A DNA stretch of 64,000 nt from UBA6115 sp964346355 (GCA_964346355.1 CAYFUH010000001.1:1-64000); one strand, 5' to 3'. Shown: positions 23,746 through 33,069, counted from the first letter of the stretch. Notes: generated by a model not told the origin, from the sequence alone. Program-made: numbers and translations.

Positions 23746-26649
23746 TTAGAACTCCGCCTGCTCCTGATAAGCCATGTACTGTTCCCGGGTCATCAGGGTT
23801 TTCCTGGGTTTAGTGCCTTCGCTGGCGGAAATAATCCCTCTGCGCTCCATCTCATCAATCAGGCGGCCGCTTCTGGCATAGCCCACACGCAGCACGCGCT
23901 GCAGCATACTGATGGACATCTGCCCTGCTTCCACCGCCATTTCAATCGCCTGGGGCAGCAATTCATCAAACTCGCTGTCACCGCCGTCCATGCCCTCACC
24001 CATGCTGCCACCATTGTCACCGGATTCGGACTTTTCGACATGTTCTACCATGTCAAGGTTGTAATTGGCTTTGTTGCGGCTGCGGATGTATTCCACCGTC
24101 TGCTCCACATCTTTATCAGACACAAAGCAGCCTTGCACACGAATGGGCTCGCGCGTTGTGGAGCGGAACAGCATGTCGCCGTAACCCAGCAGCTTCTCCG
24201 CCCCGTTGTTGTCCAGGATGGTCTTGCTGTCAAAGGGAGAGCTGACGCGGAAGGCGATACGACCGGGGATATTCGCCTTAATCACGCCGGTAATGATGTT
24301 GACCGAGGGCCGCTGTGTCGCCAGGATCAGGCAAATGCCGGCAGCGCGCGCCTTGGCTGTGATGCGCTTGATGTGGTCCTCTATCATCTTGCCGCTGGTG
24401 GTCATTAAATCAGCCATCTCATCCACAATAACGATGATGCGCGGCAGCGGCTCCTCATCCGGCCCCAGGCGCTTGTTGTATGCGTCCAGGTTGCGCACGC
24501 CCGCGTCCACCAGGATTTGATAGCGCTCATCCATCTCCTGGCAAACCCAGTCCAGGGCAGCTGTCGCCTTTTTGGCGTCCGTGATGACCGGCATCATCAA
24601 ATGCGGCACATCGTTATAGGGCTGCAGCTCAACAAACTTGGGGTCCACCATAATCAGCCGGACATTTCTGGGGGACGCACGGTAGAGGATGCTGCAGATG
24701 ATGCTGTTGATGCAAACAGATTTACCGCTGCCGGTTGCACCCGCGATCAGCAGGTGCGGCATATCCATCAACTCACATACAATGGGTGTGCCTGTGATGT
24801 CCTTCCCCAGCGCAACAGCGGTAGGAGAGGGGTTTTCCTTCATGCGGGTGGATTCCAGCACCTCCCGCAGAAAGACCTTGGTGGTTTTATCGTTGGATAC
24901 TTCAAGCCCAACAAAAGAGGTGCCCGGAATGGGCATCTCCGCGCGGATATCCCCTTTGGCCTTTAGTTCAATGGTCAGGTTATCCATCACATTGCGCAGC
25001 TTGTTGACATTGATGCCCTCCGCCAGGCGGATGGCAAAGCGCGTCACCGTGGGGCCGTGCACGATGTCATGCAAATGCGCGGTTATCTGGAAGCTCTTGA
25101 GCGTTTCAATCAGCTTCTCGCCCCGCTTCAAGTCCTCCTGTGTGGTGTCTGTTTGGCTTTCTGGCGGCGGCGCGGTCAATAAGCGCTTGGGCGGCACTTC
25201 ATAATCATCCAGCGCCAGTTTAATTTGCTGCGGATCCTTCCTGCGCGCCATACCATCCAGTGCTGTGGTTTTGGGCGCGGCTTTTTGTTGGATTGGAACG
25301 CGCTGACCGCTTAACTGCACAGCAGGGTCGGTATGTACGGGCACGGTGGGTTGACTGGGTGCAGACACACGGGTTGTGTCCGGTTTGGGCGGTGAGGGCT
25401 CCTGTACTGGCTCGGGAATCTGCCTTGTGCTCTCAACAGGCTCCTGTAAAGGAGCGGGCTCAATTGTTTGTCTGCTCTTTTGCCTTTCACGCTGCAGCGG
25501 CTTTTCTTCCACAGCCGGCTGGGTGTAAACAGGCGCTGGTTGAACAAACTGCTCCCCCATGTCCTGGGACGCAGGCGCGGATGGTGCTGTATGCCTGGTA
25601 CTTCTTGCGGGTCTCTCCGCTGGCTGATAAACGGGTTGCGTAAACTCCTCATAGAAGGTATCGGCTGTTTGCGGGATAAAACCGGGTTCCGTTTCCTCTG
25701 CCAAATCAGTTTGAACAGGCGTGTATTGCTGGGTTGGGTAGGGCGCGGTCTGTCCCCAGACTGCTGGCTGTGGCTCAGGTTCCATATAGCCGCCCTGATC
25801 CTGCGTAAAGACGGTGTCCATACCCTGTTGCTGCCATTGAGGCTCCGCGCTGGTGGTATTCACTGGCTGCGCGTACAGGTCCTCCGGATACATCTGCTGA
25901 TTCACAGATGGCTGATCTGAGGCTTGCGCGTCCTGCATCCCCTGCTGGGCTGCAAGCCCGGACGCTGGGCGATTAGCTTGTTCAGGCTGCCTTGTGGCCA
26001 GACTGTTCACCTTTTGGTTAATCAAGGTGGCAAGCCGGGCGGGGCTGATGCGCAGGAGCGCGAAGACCAGCGCAATGATTAAAAAGACAATCAGCACCGT
26101 GGCACCCAGGTTGCCCAGGGTGATAAAGAGTGGGTAGGCGACCAGCATCCCCAAAACACCCCCGCCGGGGTAGAAATTGTTATCGCTGCGCAAGCCATTG
26201 TAGCGGTGGTACGCCTCGTGCAGGTATTCGCCCATGCTGTCCGGATAGGACGCGCCGCGCAGAGAGTTCAAGTTTTTGATGTAGTGCATCAGGTTGGGGT
26301 AAGTCTGATCATTTACCCGCAGGGTTAGCGTTAAAAAAGCGCCAAGACCCATCAAAAGAAGCAGGCTGATGAGGAAAGGATAGATGGACACATAGCGCTT
26401 GGCGGAAATGACCAGGATACAGCCCAGCCAAATCACCATGACCGGAACCATGATATACAGTCCGCCGCCCAGGCCAATGGCCATGTATTTGAACAAATTC
26501 AGCGCGCTGGACGCCGTTTGCAAGGTGGCCCCCAGCAAAAGCATCAAGCCAAAAGCAATCACCACCACGCCCAGGGGCAGCAGGATGGCCCCGCCCCGGT
26601 CAGTGGATTGAATGACTTGTTTGGTTTTTTTTCTTGCTGCAGTGCTCAC
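23746..26649 (-). CDS. ftsK: DNA translocase FtsK/SpoIIIE
   Basis: A septum-located ATPase that pumps chromosomal DNA and aids dimer resolution. The 967-residue product has four N-terminal membrane segments (to about residue 195). A long Gln/Pro-rich low-complexity linker follows (about 215-470), then a RecA-like motor with Walker A GATGSGKS near residue 637 and Walker B-type IIVIVDEMAD. It ends in a winged-helix gamma domain (SMLQRVLRVGYARSGRLID) that reads KOPS-type sequences. The start codon is GTG after GGAAGAG. It follows the secreted RsiV-like gene by 12 bases, so they are co-transcribed. Confidence 0.96.
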   Translation of the reverse strand: MSTAARKKTKQVIQSTDRGGAILLPLGVVVIAFGLMLLLGATLQTASSALNLFKYMAIGLGGGLYIMVPVMVIWLGCILVISAKRYVSIYPFLISLLLLMGLGAFLTLTLRVNDQTYPNLMHYIKNLNSLRGASYPDSMGEYLHEAYHRYNGLRSDNNFYPGGGVLGMLVAYPLFITLGNLGATVLIVFLIIALVFALLRISPARLATLINQKVNSLATRQPEQANRPASGLAAQQGMQDAQASDQPSVNQQMYPEDLYAQPVNTTSAEPQWQQQGMDTVFTQDQGGYMEPEPQPAVWGQTAPYPTQQYTPVQTDLAEETEPGFIPQTADTFYEEFTQPVYQPAERPARSTRHTAPSAPASQDMGEQFVQPAPVYTQPAVEEKPLQRERQKSRQTIEPAPLQEPVESTRQIPEPVQEPSPPKPDTTRVSAPSQPTVPVHTDPAVQLSGQRVPIQQKAAPKTTALDGMARRKDPQQIKLALDDYEVPPKRLLTAPPPESQTDTTQEDLKRGEKLIETLKSFQITAHLHDIVHGPTVTRFAIRLAEGINVNKLRNVMDNLTIELKAKGDIRAEMPIPGTSFVGLEVSNDKTTKVFLREVLESTRMKENPSPTAVALGKDITGTPIVCELMDMPHLLIAGATGSGKSVCINSIICSILYRASPRNVRLIMVDPKFVELQPYNDVPHLMMPVITDAKKATAALDWVCQEMDERYQILVDAGVRNLDAYNKRLGPDEEPLPRIIVIVDEMADLMTTSGKMIEDHIKRITAKARAAGICLILATQRPSVNIITGVIKANIPGRIAFRVSSPFDSKTILDNNGAEKLLGYGDMLFRSTTREPIRVQGCFVSDKDVEQTVEYIRSRNKANYNLDMVEHVEKSESGDNGGSMGEGMDGGDSEFDELLPQAIEMAVEAGQMSISMLQRVLRVGYARSGRLIDEMERRGIISASEGTKPRKTLMTREQYMAYQEQAEF

Positions 26650-26661
26650 GTTGCTCTTCCT

Positions 26662-27822
26662 TTACTTGATGGTTTGAATCCAGACCGCGTACAAAACGCG
26701 ATCTTCCTGATAATACATCCGCAGCTCCGCCTCTTCAATTTGGTAAACATCCATGATGCCTACCGGCAGTTTGTACAAGGCTGCGGCGGTCTGCGTCATA
26801 TCCAGGCTGGTGAAGGGTTCGCCCAGCACGCTTTGAGCCTGATCCTGTGTGCTAAGCCCTGTTATCAGCCCAAACAGGTTCATCCGTTTGCTCAGAATGC
26901 CGTCAAGCAAGCCGTCGCCATAGGCAATCAGCAGGGTCTCGCGGTAGCGGTCATCCTCCAGCTGGATGCTCTCCCCCTCCGCGAAGCCTTCTGGATCATA
27001 CAGCAAGCCGAATTGCTCCTGGATGTCCAGCATCTTCTCGCCCAGGCGGATGTCAAACCCGGGCAGGCGGCCATCTTTGATGATGTCTTTGATGCGCGTC
27101 TGGCTTTGTTCATTGGGCTTTAACCGTTCCAGAACACCCAGGTTGCCAAGAAAGCTCGACTCCTCAATCTTTAACTGATCCAATATCTCATGATACAGAA
27201 AATGGATGGAAGCAGTCTTGCCGGACAGCCAGGTAAGCGTGTTGTCCGGATAATAGAAAGTGAGGCCCGTTTCATCAATCAGGAAGCGTTCCAGCGGGAA
27301 AGGTTTCAAGTCTTCAATGTCAAGATAGTTGGACAGCGTTTCCTCATAGATTTCTGCAACCTTCACCTCAAACCAGGTTTGGGCCGCGGCAAGGTCCTTA
27401 AAAATCTGCTCAGCGGTAACAGGTTGCCCATTTGCCAGGTCAAAGGACAGCGGAATCTGCTGGTGCCCGGGCCTTCCTGTGGGCATGCGGCCAAACGCGG
27501 TGAGAAGAACGGACAAAAGATCATGCCCATCAAGGGATGTCATCACAGTGTACTTTCCATTGACTGTCAGTTGCCCTGAAGTGCCCGCTTGCAGCACGCT
27601 CAAGGTATTGAGGTGTTCCGCCGCCGCGGCGTTAATCGCCTCGTTGACAGTGTTTTCAACAAAGCTGTTGTCCATCCCCTTTAATTGGGGGATTTCCACT
27701 TTTGAATCATTAAATTCGGTAATCTCCAACTCAATGCCTTGAGTTGCCAGGCCGGGATAAACCAACAACAGACAAACCAATAGTATGGATGCGAACAGGC
27801 TATGGTGAATCAAACGCTTCAT
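26662..27822 (-). CDS. Secreted protein with DUF3298/RsiV-like domain
   Basis: The 386-residue product has a signal peptide (KR, then a hydrophobic run at residues 10-25, cleavage near LATQG). The middle part, with SFDLANGQPVTAEQIF and later GLTFYYPDNTLTW, matches the pattern of the DUF4163/DUF3298 pair found in anti-sigma RsiV and in the PdaC deacetylase. No catalytic deacetylase motifs are seen. The C-terminal 150 residues are unassigned. The start has a strong AAGGAGG site. It is first in a two-gene unit with ftsK. Function unknown; a cell-wall-sensing or lysozyme-binding role is speculation. Confidence 0.7.
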   Translation of the reverse strand: MKRLIHHSLFASILLVCLLLVYPGLATQGIELEITEFNDSKVEIPQLKGMDNSFVENTVNEAINAAAAEHLNTLSVLQAGTSGQLTVNGKYTVMTSLDGHDLLSVLLTAFGRMPTGRPGHQQIPLSFDLANGQPVTAEQIFKDLAAAQTWFEVKVAEIYEETLSNYLDIEDLKPFPLERFLIDETGLTFYYPDNTLTWLSGKTASIHFLYHEILDQLKIEESSFLGNLGVLERLKPNEQSQTRIKDIIKDGRLPGFDIRLGEKMLDIQEQFGLLYDPEGFAEGESIQLEDDRYRETLLIAYGDGLLDGILSKRMNLFGLITGLSTQDQAQSVLGEPFTSLDMTQTAAALYKLPVGIMDVYQIEEAELRMYYQEDRVLYAVWIQTIK

Positions 27823-27843
27823 GTATATCGCCTCCTTGCATCC

Positions 27844-27872
27844 ATTTTACCTGAAAGCCCGGATTGTTTCAA
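27844..27872 (-). promoter_or_regulatory. Promoter of the DUF3298-ftsK unit
   Basis: On the minus strand TTGAAA (27867-27872), 17 bases, then TAAAAT (27844-27849), just upstream of the AAGGAGG ribosome site. Confidence 0.65.
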
Positions 27873-27930
27873 GAATGAAACAGTTGGCAACATATTTGTC
27901 ATGAAGTAAGAAGCGCTTATACTGATGCAA

Positions 27931-28030
27931 NNNNNNNNNNNNNNNNNNNNNNNNNNNNNNNNNNNNNNNNNNNNNNNNNNNNNNNNNNNNNNNNNNNNNN
28001 NNNNNNNNNNNNNNNNNNNNNNNNNNNNNN
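27931..28030. other. Assembly gap (100 N)
   Basis: Exactly 100 undetermined bases, the usual placeholder for a gap of unknown size. Both flanks carry atgcaa directly at the edge (27925-27930 and 28031-28036). An 8-base inverted pair, atactgat (27919-27926) and atcagtat (28048-28055), also faces the gap. The true content between dut and the DUF3298 gene is therefore unknown. Confidence 0.95.
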
Positions 28031-28054
28031 ATGCAATAAAGTTTGGAATCAGTA

Positions 28055-28414
28055 TTACTCCAACGCGTAACCGGGCTTGTTGCTCTTGCCTTCCTGACGC
28101 GCAAAATTTTCCGCGTTTTTTCGCAGATACATCTGATACATTTCCTCCGCGTCCAGGCCTGCAACCAGGCACATGCTGAGGTAGAAATGGAAAATATCCA
28201 CAATTTCTTCCTTCAATGCGGCCTCATCAACCGGCTTTTCGTTCTTCCACCACTTGAAGTTGACCTCATCCAACAGTTCCGCCATCTCACTGAGCATGGC
28301 CAGTGTGTATTTCTGCATCCAGGTCATGGGGTCAATGTTGTGCAGGTTTCGTTTATCCTTGATGGCGTCGTTGAGGCTTTTTTGGATGCTTAGCATATGC
28401 TCCAGTCTGTCCAT
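28055..28414 (-). CDS. All-alpha dimeric dUTP diphosphatase
   Basis: Hydrolyses dUTP to dUMP and pyrophosphate, keeping uracil out of DNA. The 119-residue product has the all-alpha NTP pyrophosphatase motif: SEMAELLDEVNFKWWK supplies the first ExxE pair, and EEIVDIFHFYLSM supplies the second E and D. This resembles the dUTPase_2 family rather than trimeric dUTPase. The start follows AAGGAG. It lies nine bases after the M16 peptidase gene. A broader MazG-like specificity cannot be excluded. Confidence 0.85.
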   Translation of the reverse strand: MDRLEHMLSIQKSLNDAIKDKRNLHNIDPMTWMQKYTLAMLSEMAELLDEVNFKWWKNEKPVDEAALKEEIVDIFHFYLSMCLVAGLDAEEMYQMYLRKNAENFARQEGKSNKPGYALE

Positions 28415-28423
28415 GGTATCTCC

Positions 28424-29662
28424 TTAATTGAAGTGTTTTGTGATTTGCTTGCCAACGGCTGCGATCACCGGTTCATGGCTGAGCACCTGCCTGGCGACCC
28501 GGTTGACATCCCTCAAACTCACCTTGCGCAGTTTGGCCAGGGTTTCTTTGGGATCAATGGTTTTGTCATGCATCAGTTTGACAAGGCCCATGCCGGCCAT
28601 GCGCTGATACGCGCTTTCCATGCTTAACACAAAGCTGGTTTTCATCTGCGCCATCGTCTGCGCGAACTCCGCTTTGCTGATGCCGTCTTTTGTGACCAGC
28701 GCTGCTTCCTGCTTGATTAATGCCATGACGCGTTTTAGTTTCTGTGGTGTGCAGGCGGCATAGACTGTAAACTCCCCGCAATGCGGATGAGCAACAGCCG
28801 CGGAATAGATATGATAGACCAGGCCTTCTTCCTCACGGATTTTTTGGAACAGTCGGGAGGAAACGCCGCCTGCAAACATAGTTGAAAAAGCAGCCATCGC
28901 GAAGCGGTCATCATGCATGCTTTCAAGACCCGGAAAACTTAAGCACAGTTGTACCTGCTCCACATCCTTGTTCAAGGTTAACAGTGATGTTTCAGTTTTA
29001 AACCGATTCACGGGGTATTCAATGGGCCCCTTCCCAATCCAAGCGCCAAAAGCTTCCTCTGCCCAGGTAATCAGCTGCTGTGGGTCAAAGCGTCCCACAA
29101 CAGACAGCACCGCATTGTGCGGTTGATAATACCGCTGTCTGAAGGTGTTCAAGGCATCGGGCGTTTGGGACAGAATACTCTTGCCTGTGCCCAGAATGGT
29201 TTTTGAGAGGGTCTGGCCCTCGTATATGCCCTCATGGAGCAGGTTGAAAACAAGGTCTTCAGGTGTATCCGCTTCCATGGCGATTTCTTCCAGGATGACC
29301 TCCTGTTCCTTCTTAAAATCACTGTCCTCATAGCGCGGGTTGATCATCATATCAGCCAGCAGGTTCAATGCCTTTTGCAGGTCCTTGTCGGTGATGCGCG
29401 CGTAGTAGCTTGTGTTCAGCTTGCTGGTGGCGGCGTTGACGTTGCCGCCAATCAAGTCGATCTCCTCTGCGATTTGCCGCGCGCTCCTGTTGGCCGTGCC
29501 TTTAAAAGCCATGTGCTCAATAAAATGGGACAGGCCGCTTTCCACATCAGTCTCCATAATGGAGCCGGCTTTGACAAATACGCCGATGGACGCGCTGCGC
29601 AGGTAGGGCAAGCGCTCCATCATCAGCGGCATGCCGTTTGACAATACATGTGTTTGAATCAT
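28424..29662 (-). CDS. M16 family zinc peptidase (processing-protease-like)
   Basis: A 412-residue product with the inverted zinc motif HFIEH followed by MAFKG at residues 48-57, and the downstream glutamate region expected of the family. It resembles the pnp-linked peptidase of Bacillus (YmxG/MlpA). The ATG at 29662, after AGGAA, gives the usual start with HVLSNGMPL; a longer frame of 16 codons lacks support. The order rpsO-pnp-M16 peptidase is conserved in Firmicutes. The physiological substrate is not known. Confidence 0.92.
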   Translation of the reverse strand: MIQTHVLSNGMPLMMERLPYLRSASIGVFVKAGSIMETDVESGLSHFIEHMAFKGTANRSARQIAEEIDLIGGNVNAATSKLNTSYYARITDKDLQKALNLLADMMINPRYEDSDFKKEQEVILEEIAMEADTPEDLVFNLLHEGIYEGQTLSKTILGTGKSILSQTPDALNTFRQRYYQPHNAVLSVVGRFDPQQLITWAEEAFGAWIGKGPIEYPVNRFKTETSLLTLNKDVEQVQLCLSFPGLESMHDDRFAMAAFSTMFAGGVSSRLFQKIREEEGLVYHIYSAAVAHPHCGEFTVYAACTPQKLKRVMALIKQEAALVTKDGISKAEFAQTMAQMKTSFVLSMESAYQRMAGMGLVKLMHDKTIDPKETLAKLRKVSLRDVNRVARQVLSHEPVIAAVGKQITKHFN

Positions 29663-29690
29663 TTTAATGTTCCTGTTCTGAATATAACTT

Positions 29691-29738
29691 GCACAAACGG
29701 CTTGCCTCACGCTGGGGACAAGCCGTTTTTGGTTGTGC
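29691..29738 (-). terminator. Hairpin between pnp and the M16 peptidase gene
   Basis: A 10-bp inverted repeat, aaacggcttg (29695-29704) against caagccgttt (29719-29728), has a 14-base loop. The clear T run lies on the plus-strand side (gttttt); on the minus strand the hairpin is followed only by gtgcaag. It may be a weak terminator or a processing stem below pnp. Confidence 0.5.
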
Positions 29739-29756
29739 TTACAAATTTAAGAAAAA

Positions 29757-31937
29757 TCAGTCGTTGGTGCGGCGGGGCGGACGGCCATCACGGCGCGGCG
29801 GGCGGGCACCGCCCTGACCGCCAGGTCCCTGACGGTTGAAGGTGCGGGGCTTGTATTCCATGTCGTTGCGCAGCAGGTTGATACGGCCCTGGGCGTCAAT
29901 TTCTGACACCTTGACTTCTACCACGTCACCAATGGACATGACATCCTCGACCTTCTCCACACGCTCATTGGCCATCTTGGAGATGTGCAGCAGGCCGTCC
30001 TTGCCGGGCAGCAGCTCAATAAAGGCGCCCATGGTGCTGAGGATACGGACAACCTTGCCCTCATATACCTCGCCCACCTCGACATCCTTGGCGATGCCTT
30101 CGATGATGCGGCGGGCCTTGGCAGCTGCTTCCTCATCCGGCGTGGCAATGGCGACACGGCCGTCGTCCTCAATGTCAATTTTGACGCCGGTATCCGCGAT
30201 GATTTTGTTGATCATCTTGCCGCCCGGTCCAATAACCTCCCGGATTTTGTCCGGGTTGATCATGAAGGTGACAATCTTGGGCGCGTATTTGCTCAGCTCC
30301 GGCTTGGGCGCAGGCAGGGTCTTGAGCATAATCTCCAGGATATGCAGCCTGCCTTTGAGCGCCTGCTCCAGCGCGCGCTTGAGGATGGGCTGGTCAATGC
30401 CCTTGATCTTGATGTCCATCTGGATGGCGGTAATGCCGTTCATGGTGCCGGCTACTTTAAAGTCCATGTCGCCCAGGAAGTCTTCCAGGCCCAGGATGTC
30501 AGTCAGCACGGCGACCTTGTCACTTGTGTCATCTTTGATTAAGCCCATCGCGATGCCGGCGACCGGCGCTTTGATGGCGACGCCCGCGTCCATGAGGGAC
30601 AGGGTGCTGCCGCAAACTGACGCCATCGAAGAAGACCCGTTGCTGGACAGGATTTCACTGACCAGGCGCAGGGCGTACGGGAAATCATCTTCATTTGGGA
30701 TGACCGGTTCCAACGCGCGTTCTGCCAGAGCGCCATGGCCGATCTCGCGGCGGCCGGGTGAGCGCATCCTGCCCGCTTCGCCGGTGGCGTACGGCGGCAT
30801 GTTGTAGTGGTGGATGTAGCGCTTGGAGTCCTCGTTGGAAAGACCATCCAGTATCTGCGCATCACGCAGACTGCCCAGCGTGGTTACGGTGAGCGCCTGG
30901 GTCTGTCCGCGGGTAAAGACTGCGCTTCCATGGGTGCGCGGCAGAATGCCTACTTCGCACCAAATCGGGCGCACTTCTGTTTCTTGGCGACCATCTGGGC
31001 GGATGCCTTCATCCAGGATCTTGCGGCGCATGACTTCCTTTGTCAGGTTGTACAGGGCATCGCTCACCTCGCCATCACGCTCGGGGAAGATTTCCGCAAA
31101 ATGATGTTTAACTTCTTCCTTCACCTGCTCCTCGCGGGCATGGCGCTCCTCGCGCTCAAAGGCTTCAAAGCTGTATTTGACCTTGTCATGGGCAAACTCA
31201 CGCACCGCGTTGACGACATCATCGCCTGTGGTGACCAGCGGAAACTCCCGCTTTTCTTTGCCGATTTCTGCGACGATTTGCTCCTGGAAGGCGACCAATT
31301 CCTTGATGGCCTCATGCGCGAACATGATGGCATCCAGCATGACGTCTTCACTCAGTTCGTTGGCGCCGGCTTCCACCATCATGATGGCGTCCTTGGTGCC
31401 GGAAACCACCAGGTGCAAGTCGCTGATTTCGCGCTGCGCTTCATCGGGGTTGAGAATCAATTCGTTGTTGACCCGGCCAACAAGAACCGAGCCGGTGGGG
31501 CCCGCCCAGGGAATATCGCTCACAGCCAGGGCGATGGAGGAGCCCAGCATGGCGGGGATATCCGGCGGGTTGTTGGTGTCAACAGACAGTGAGGTCGCGA
31601 CGATTTGTACATCATTGCGCATTCCTTTTTCAAACAGGGGGCGCAGCGGCCGGTCAATTAACCGGCAAGTGAGGATGGCTTTCTCCGTGGGACGGCCTTC
31701 ACGCTTGATGAAGCCGCCGGGGATTTTGCCAACAGCGTAATGCTTTTCTTCGTAATCCACGCTCAGCGGGAAGAAATCCACGCCGTCGCGGGCTTTGTCA
31801 GATACGGTAGCGCTCACCATCAGCGCGGTGTCGCCATAGCGCACCAGCGTTGAGCCAGCAGCCTGCCCGGCGTACTTCCCAAACTCAAAGCTCAGGGGAC
31901 GCCCGGCAAATTCCATTGTGTATTTCTTGTGTTCCAT
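29757..31937 (-). CDS. pnp: Polyribonucleotide nucleotidyltransferase (PNPase)
   Basis: A 3'-5' phosphorolytic exoribonuclease of the RNA degradosome. The 726-residue product has two RNase PH-like domains (the second with the typical ATGEAGRMRSPGRREIGHG active-site loop) around a helical linker. A KH domain (GPGGKMINKIIADTGVKIDI) and an S1 domain (VGEVYEGKVVRILSTMGAF) follow. The tail is Arg/Gly/Pro-rich. The start at 31937 follows GAGGAG; the frame upstream of it runs through the rpsO terminator and is rejected. It lies below rpsO with a terminator in between, as in many bacteria. Confidence 0.97.
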   Translation of the reverse strand: MEHKKYTMEFAGRPLSFEFGKYAGQAAGSTLVRYGDTALMVSATVSDKARDGVDFFPLSVDYEEKHYAVGKIPGGFIKREGRPTEKAILTCRLIDRPLRPLFEKGMRNDVQIVATSLSVDTNNPPDIPAMLGSSIALAVSDIPWAGPTGSVLVGRVNNELILNPDEAQREISDLHLVVSGTKDAIMMVEAGANELSEDVMLDAIMFAHEAIKELVAFQEQIVAEIGKEKREFPLVTTGDDVVNAVREFAHDKVKYSFEAFEREERHAREEQVKEEVKHHFAEIFPERDGEVSDALYNLTKEVMRRKILDEGIRPDGRQETEVRPIWCEVGILPRTHGSAVFTRGQTQALTVTTLGSLRDAQILDGLSNEDSKRYIHHYNMPPYATGEAGRMRSPGRREIGHGALAERALEPVIPNEDDFPYALRLVSEILSSNGSSSMASVCGSTLSLMDAGVAIKAPVAGIAMGLIKDDTSDKVAVLTDILGLEDFLGDMDFKVAGTMNGITAIQMDIKIKGIDQPILKRALEQALKGRLHILEIMLKTLPAPKPELSKYAPKIVTFMINPDKIREVIGPGGKMINKIIADTGVKIDIEDDGRVAIATPDEEAAAKARRIIEGIAKDVEVGEVYEGKVVRILSTMGAFIELLPGKDGLLHISKMANERVEKVEDVMSIGDVVEVKVSEIDAQGRINLLRNDMEYKPRTFNRQGPGGQGGARPPRRDGRPPRRTND

Positions 31938-31988
31938 TCTTTCTCTCTCTCCTCTTCTGGCGTTGGCCCTGCCATACGCCTTTCCATC

Positions 31989-32019
31989 AAAAAAGCCGAA
32001 ACCCGCTTGCCGGGTTTCG
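31989..32019 (-). terminator. Terminator/attenuator between rpsO and pnp
   Basis: On the minus strand a 9-bp perfect stem, cgaaacccg/cgggtttcg (32011-32019 with 31997-32005), has a five-base loop and is followed by gcttttttg. It sits 15 bases after the rpsO stop and about 50 upstream of the pnp start, so pnp expression depends on read-through or a downstream promoter. Confidence 0.85.
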
Positions 32020-32034
32020 ACCGCTTGTTGTCGT

Positions 32035-32298
32035 TTACTTGCGCAGTTCCAGTTCGGCAATCAGGCTGCGGTAGCGCTCAATATCGGTGCGCATCAGGTA
32101 GTCCAGCAGTCCCCTGCGCTGACCAACCATGAGCAGCAGGCCCCTGCGGCTGTGGTGGTCTTTCTTGTTAAGCTTGAGGTGCTCGTTTAGGTGGTTAATG
32201 CGTGCGGTGAGCAGGGCAACCTGCACCTCGGGTGAACCGGTGTCGCCTTCATGACGGGCGAACTTCTGCATGATCTGGGCTTTCTTTTCCTTATCCAT
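32035..32298 (-). CDS. rpsO: 30S ribosomal protein S15
   Basis: A primary 16S rRNA-binding protein of the small-subunit platform. The 87-residue product carries the family core FARHEGDTGSPEVQVALLT and HHSRRGLLLMVGQRR. The ATG at 32298 follows AAGGAG and gives the usual length of just under 90; nine extra codons upstream are not expected. The leader of about 100 bases contains a small stem (gttgg/ccaac) that could belong to the autoregulation known for rpsO, but this is not shown. Confidence 0.97.
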   Translation of the reverse strand: MDKEKKAQIMQKFARHEGDTGSPEVQVALLTARINHLNEHLKLNKKDHHSRRGLLLMVGQRRGLLDYLMRTDIERYRSLIAELELRK

Positions 32299-32613
32299 GT
32301 GTCTCTCCTTTTGGGGCGTGGCCATCCCCTTATAATCCCCGCATCCTCAGCATCGCGTTGGAGTGTCGCCAACCCGAGGGTGCGGATAAACCACTTGCCT
32401 ACTATAACACAGTTAGCCAGTGGCTGTAAACTGCGAGTTCCGCAAAAGTCCCCGATAAACCTACCAGTGCGCCTGGCGGCCCTCACATTTCCGTTGTACT
32501 CCTGACTATCCTATTGTACCCTATAACAGGAAAATAAATAAGTTTGTAACCAGCGCGTGATGAAACAGCCTCCCGGGCCGTCTAATGGATGTAGCGCTAT
32601 GTGAGGTGTTGGA
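32299..32613. promoter_or_regulatory. Divergent control region between rpsO and the ECF sigma gene
   Basis: 315 bases without a gene. The left part is the rpsO leader with its promoter at 32401-32430. The right part precedes the sigma gene: it has no convincing housekeeping promoter, and the ECF-like words in it (tgaaac at 32561-32566, cgtc at 32579-32582) are only 12 bases apart, too close for a normal ECF promoter. Confidence 0.5.
32401..32430 (-). promoter_or_regulatory. Promoter of rpsO
   Basis: On the minus strand TTTACA (32425-32430), 18 bases, then TATAGT (32401-32406), giving a leader of roughly 100 bases. Confidence 0.55.
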
Positions 32614-33069
32614 ATGGACAAAAACTTCTTCGTACAGGAAATTGACAAGGCAAGCGGCATGCTTTACCGCGTGTCGTACGCCATCTTGCAAAACAATGAG
32701 GACTGCAAGGACGCCATGCAGGAGGCAGCCCTGAAGGCCTGGGAGAAGCGCGGAAGCCTTCGGGATCCGAAACATTTCACCACCTGGCTCACCCGTATCC
32801 TGATTAATGAAAGCCGCAATATACAGAGAAAAAGACGCGGTGTGGTCTCCCTGGAAGAGGTTCCGGAGCCCGCCACAGACCCGCCCGATTTGTCTCTGGA
32901 CCTCCTGCTTCAGCAGATGCCTGCAAGGCTGCGACTGCCCCTGATGCTGAAATACTCCGAGGGCTTAAGCTATGAGCAAATCGCAAGAACCCTGCGCCTG
33001 CCCCTGTCCACCGTGCGCGGACGCATCTACCGGGCCAAACAACAATTAAGAAAGGAACTGGAGGCATGA
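32614..33069 (+). CDS. ECF-type RNA polymerase sigma factor
   Basis: A 151-residue alternative sigma factor. Region 2 covers about residues 10-75 (LYRVSYAILQNNEDCKDAMQ, then WLTRILINESRN). Region 4 covers about 95-148 with the helix-turn-helix YEQIARTLRLPLSTVRGRI. There is no regulatory extension. It overlaps the DUF4179-type membrane gene by four bases (ATGA), the standard arrangement of an ECF sigma with its membrane-bound anti-sigma. The signal it answers to is unknown. Confidence 0.92.
   Translation: MDKNFFVQEIDKASGMLYRVSYAILQNNEDCKDAMQEAALKAWEKRGSLRDPKHFTTWLTRILINESRNIQRKRRGVVSLEEVPEPATDPPDLSLDLLLQQMPARLRLPLMLKYSEGLSYEQIARTLRLPLSTVRGRIYRAKQQLRKELEA

Noticed and set aside
30807..31592. 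Long plus-strand open frames inside pnp, and similar ones opposite polC, rnfC and dxr
   Set aside because: They are antisense shadows of GC-rich coding genes, with no domains or ribosome sites.
32561..32582. ECF-type autoregulatory promoter upstream of the sigma gene (tgaaac ... cgtc)
   Set aside because: The two elements are 12 bases apart; ECF promoters need about 16-17. A different aac at 32548-32550 is 28 bases away.
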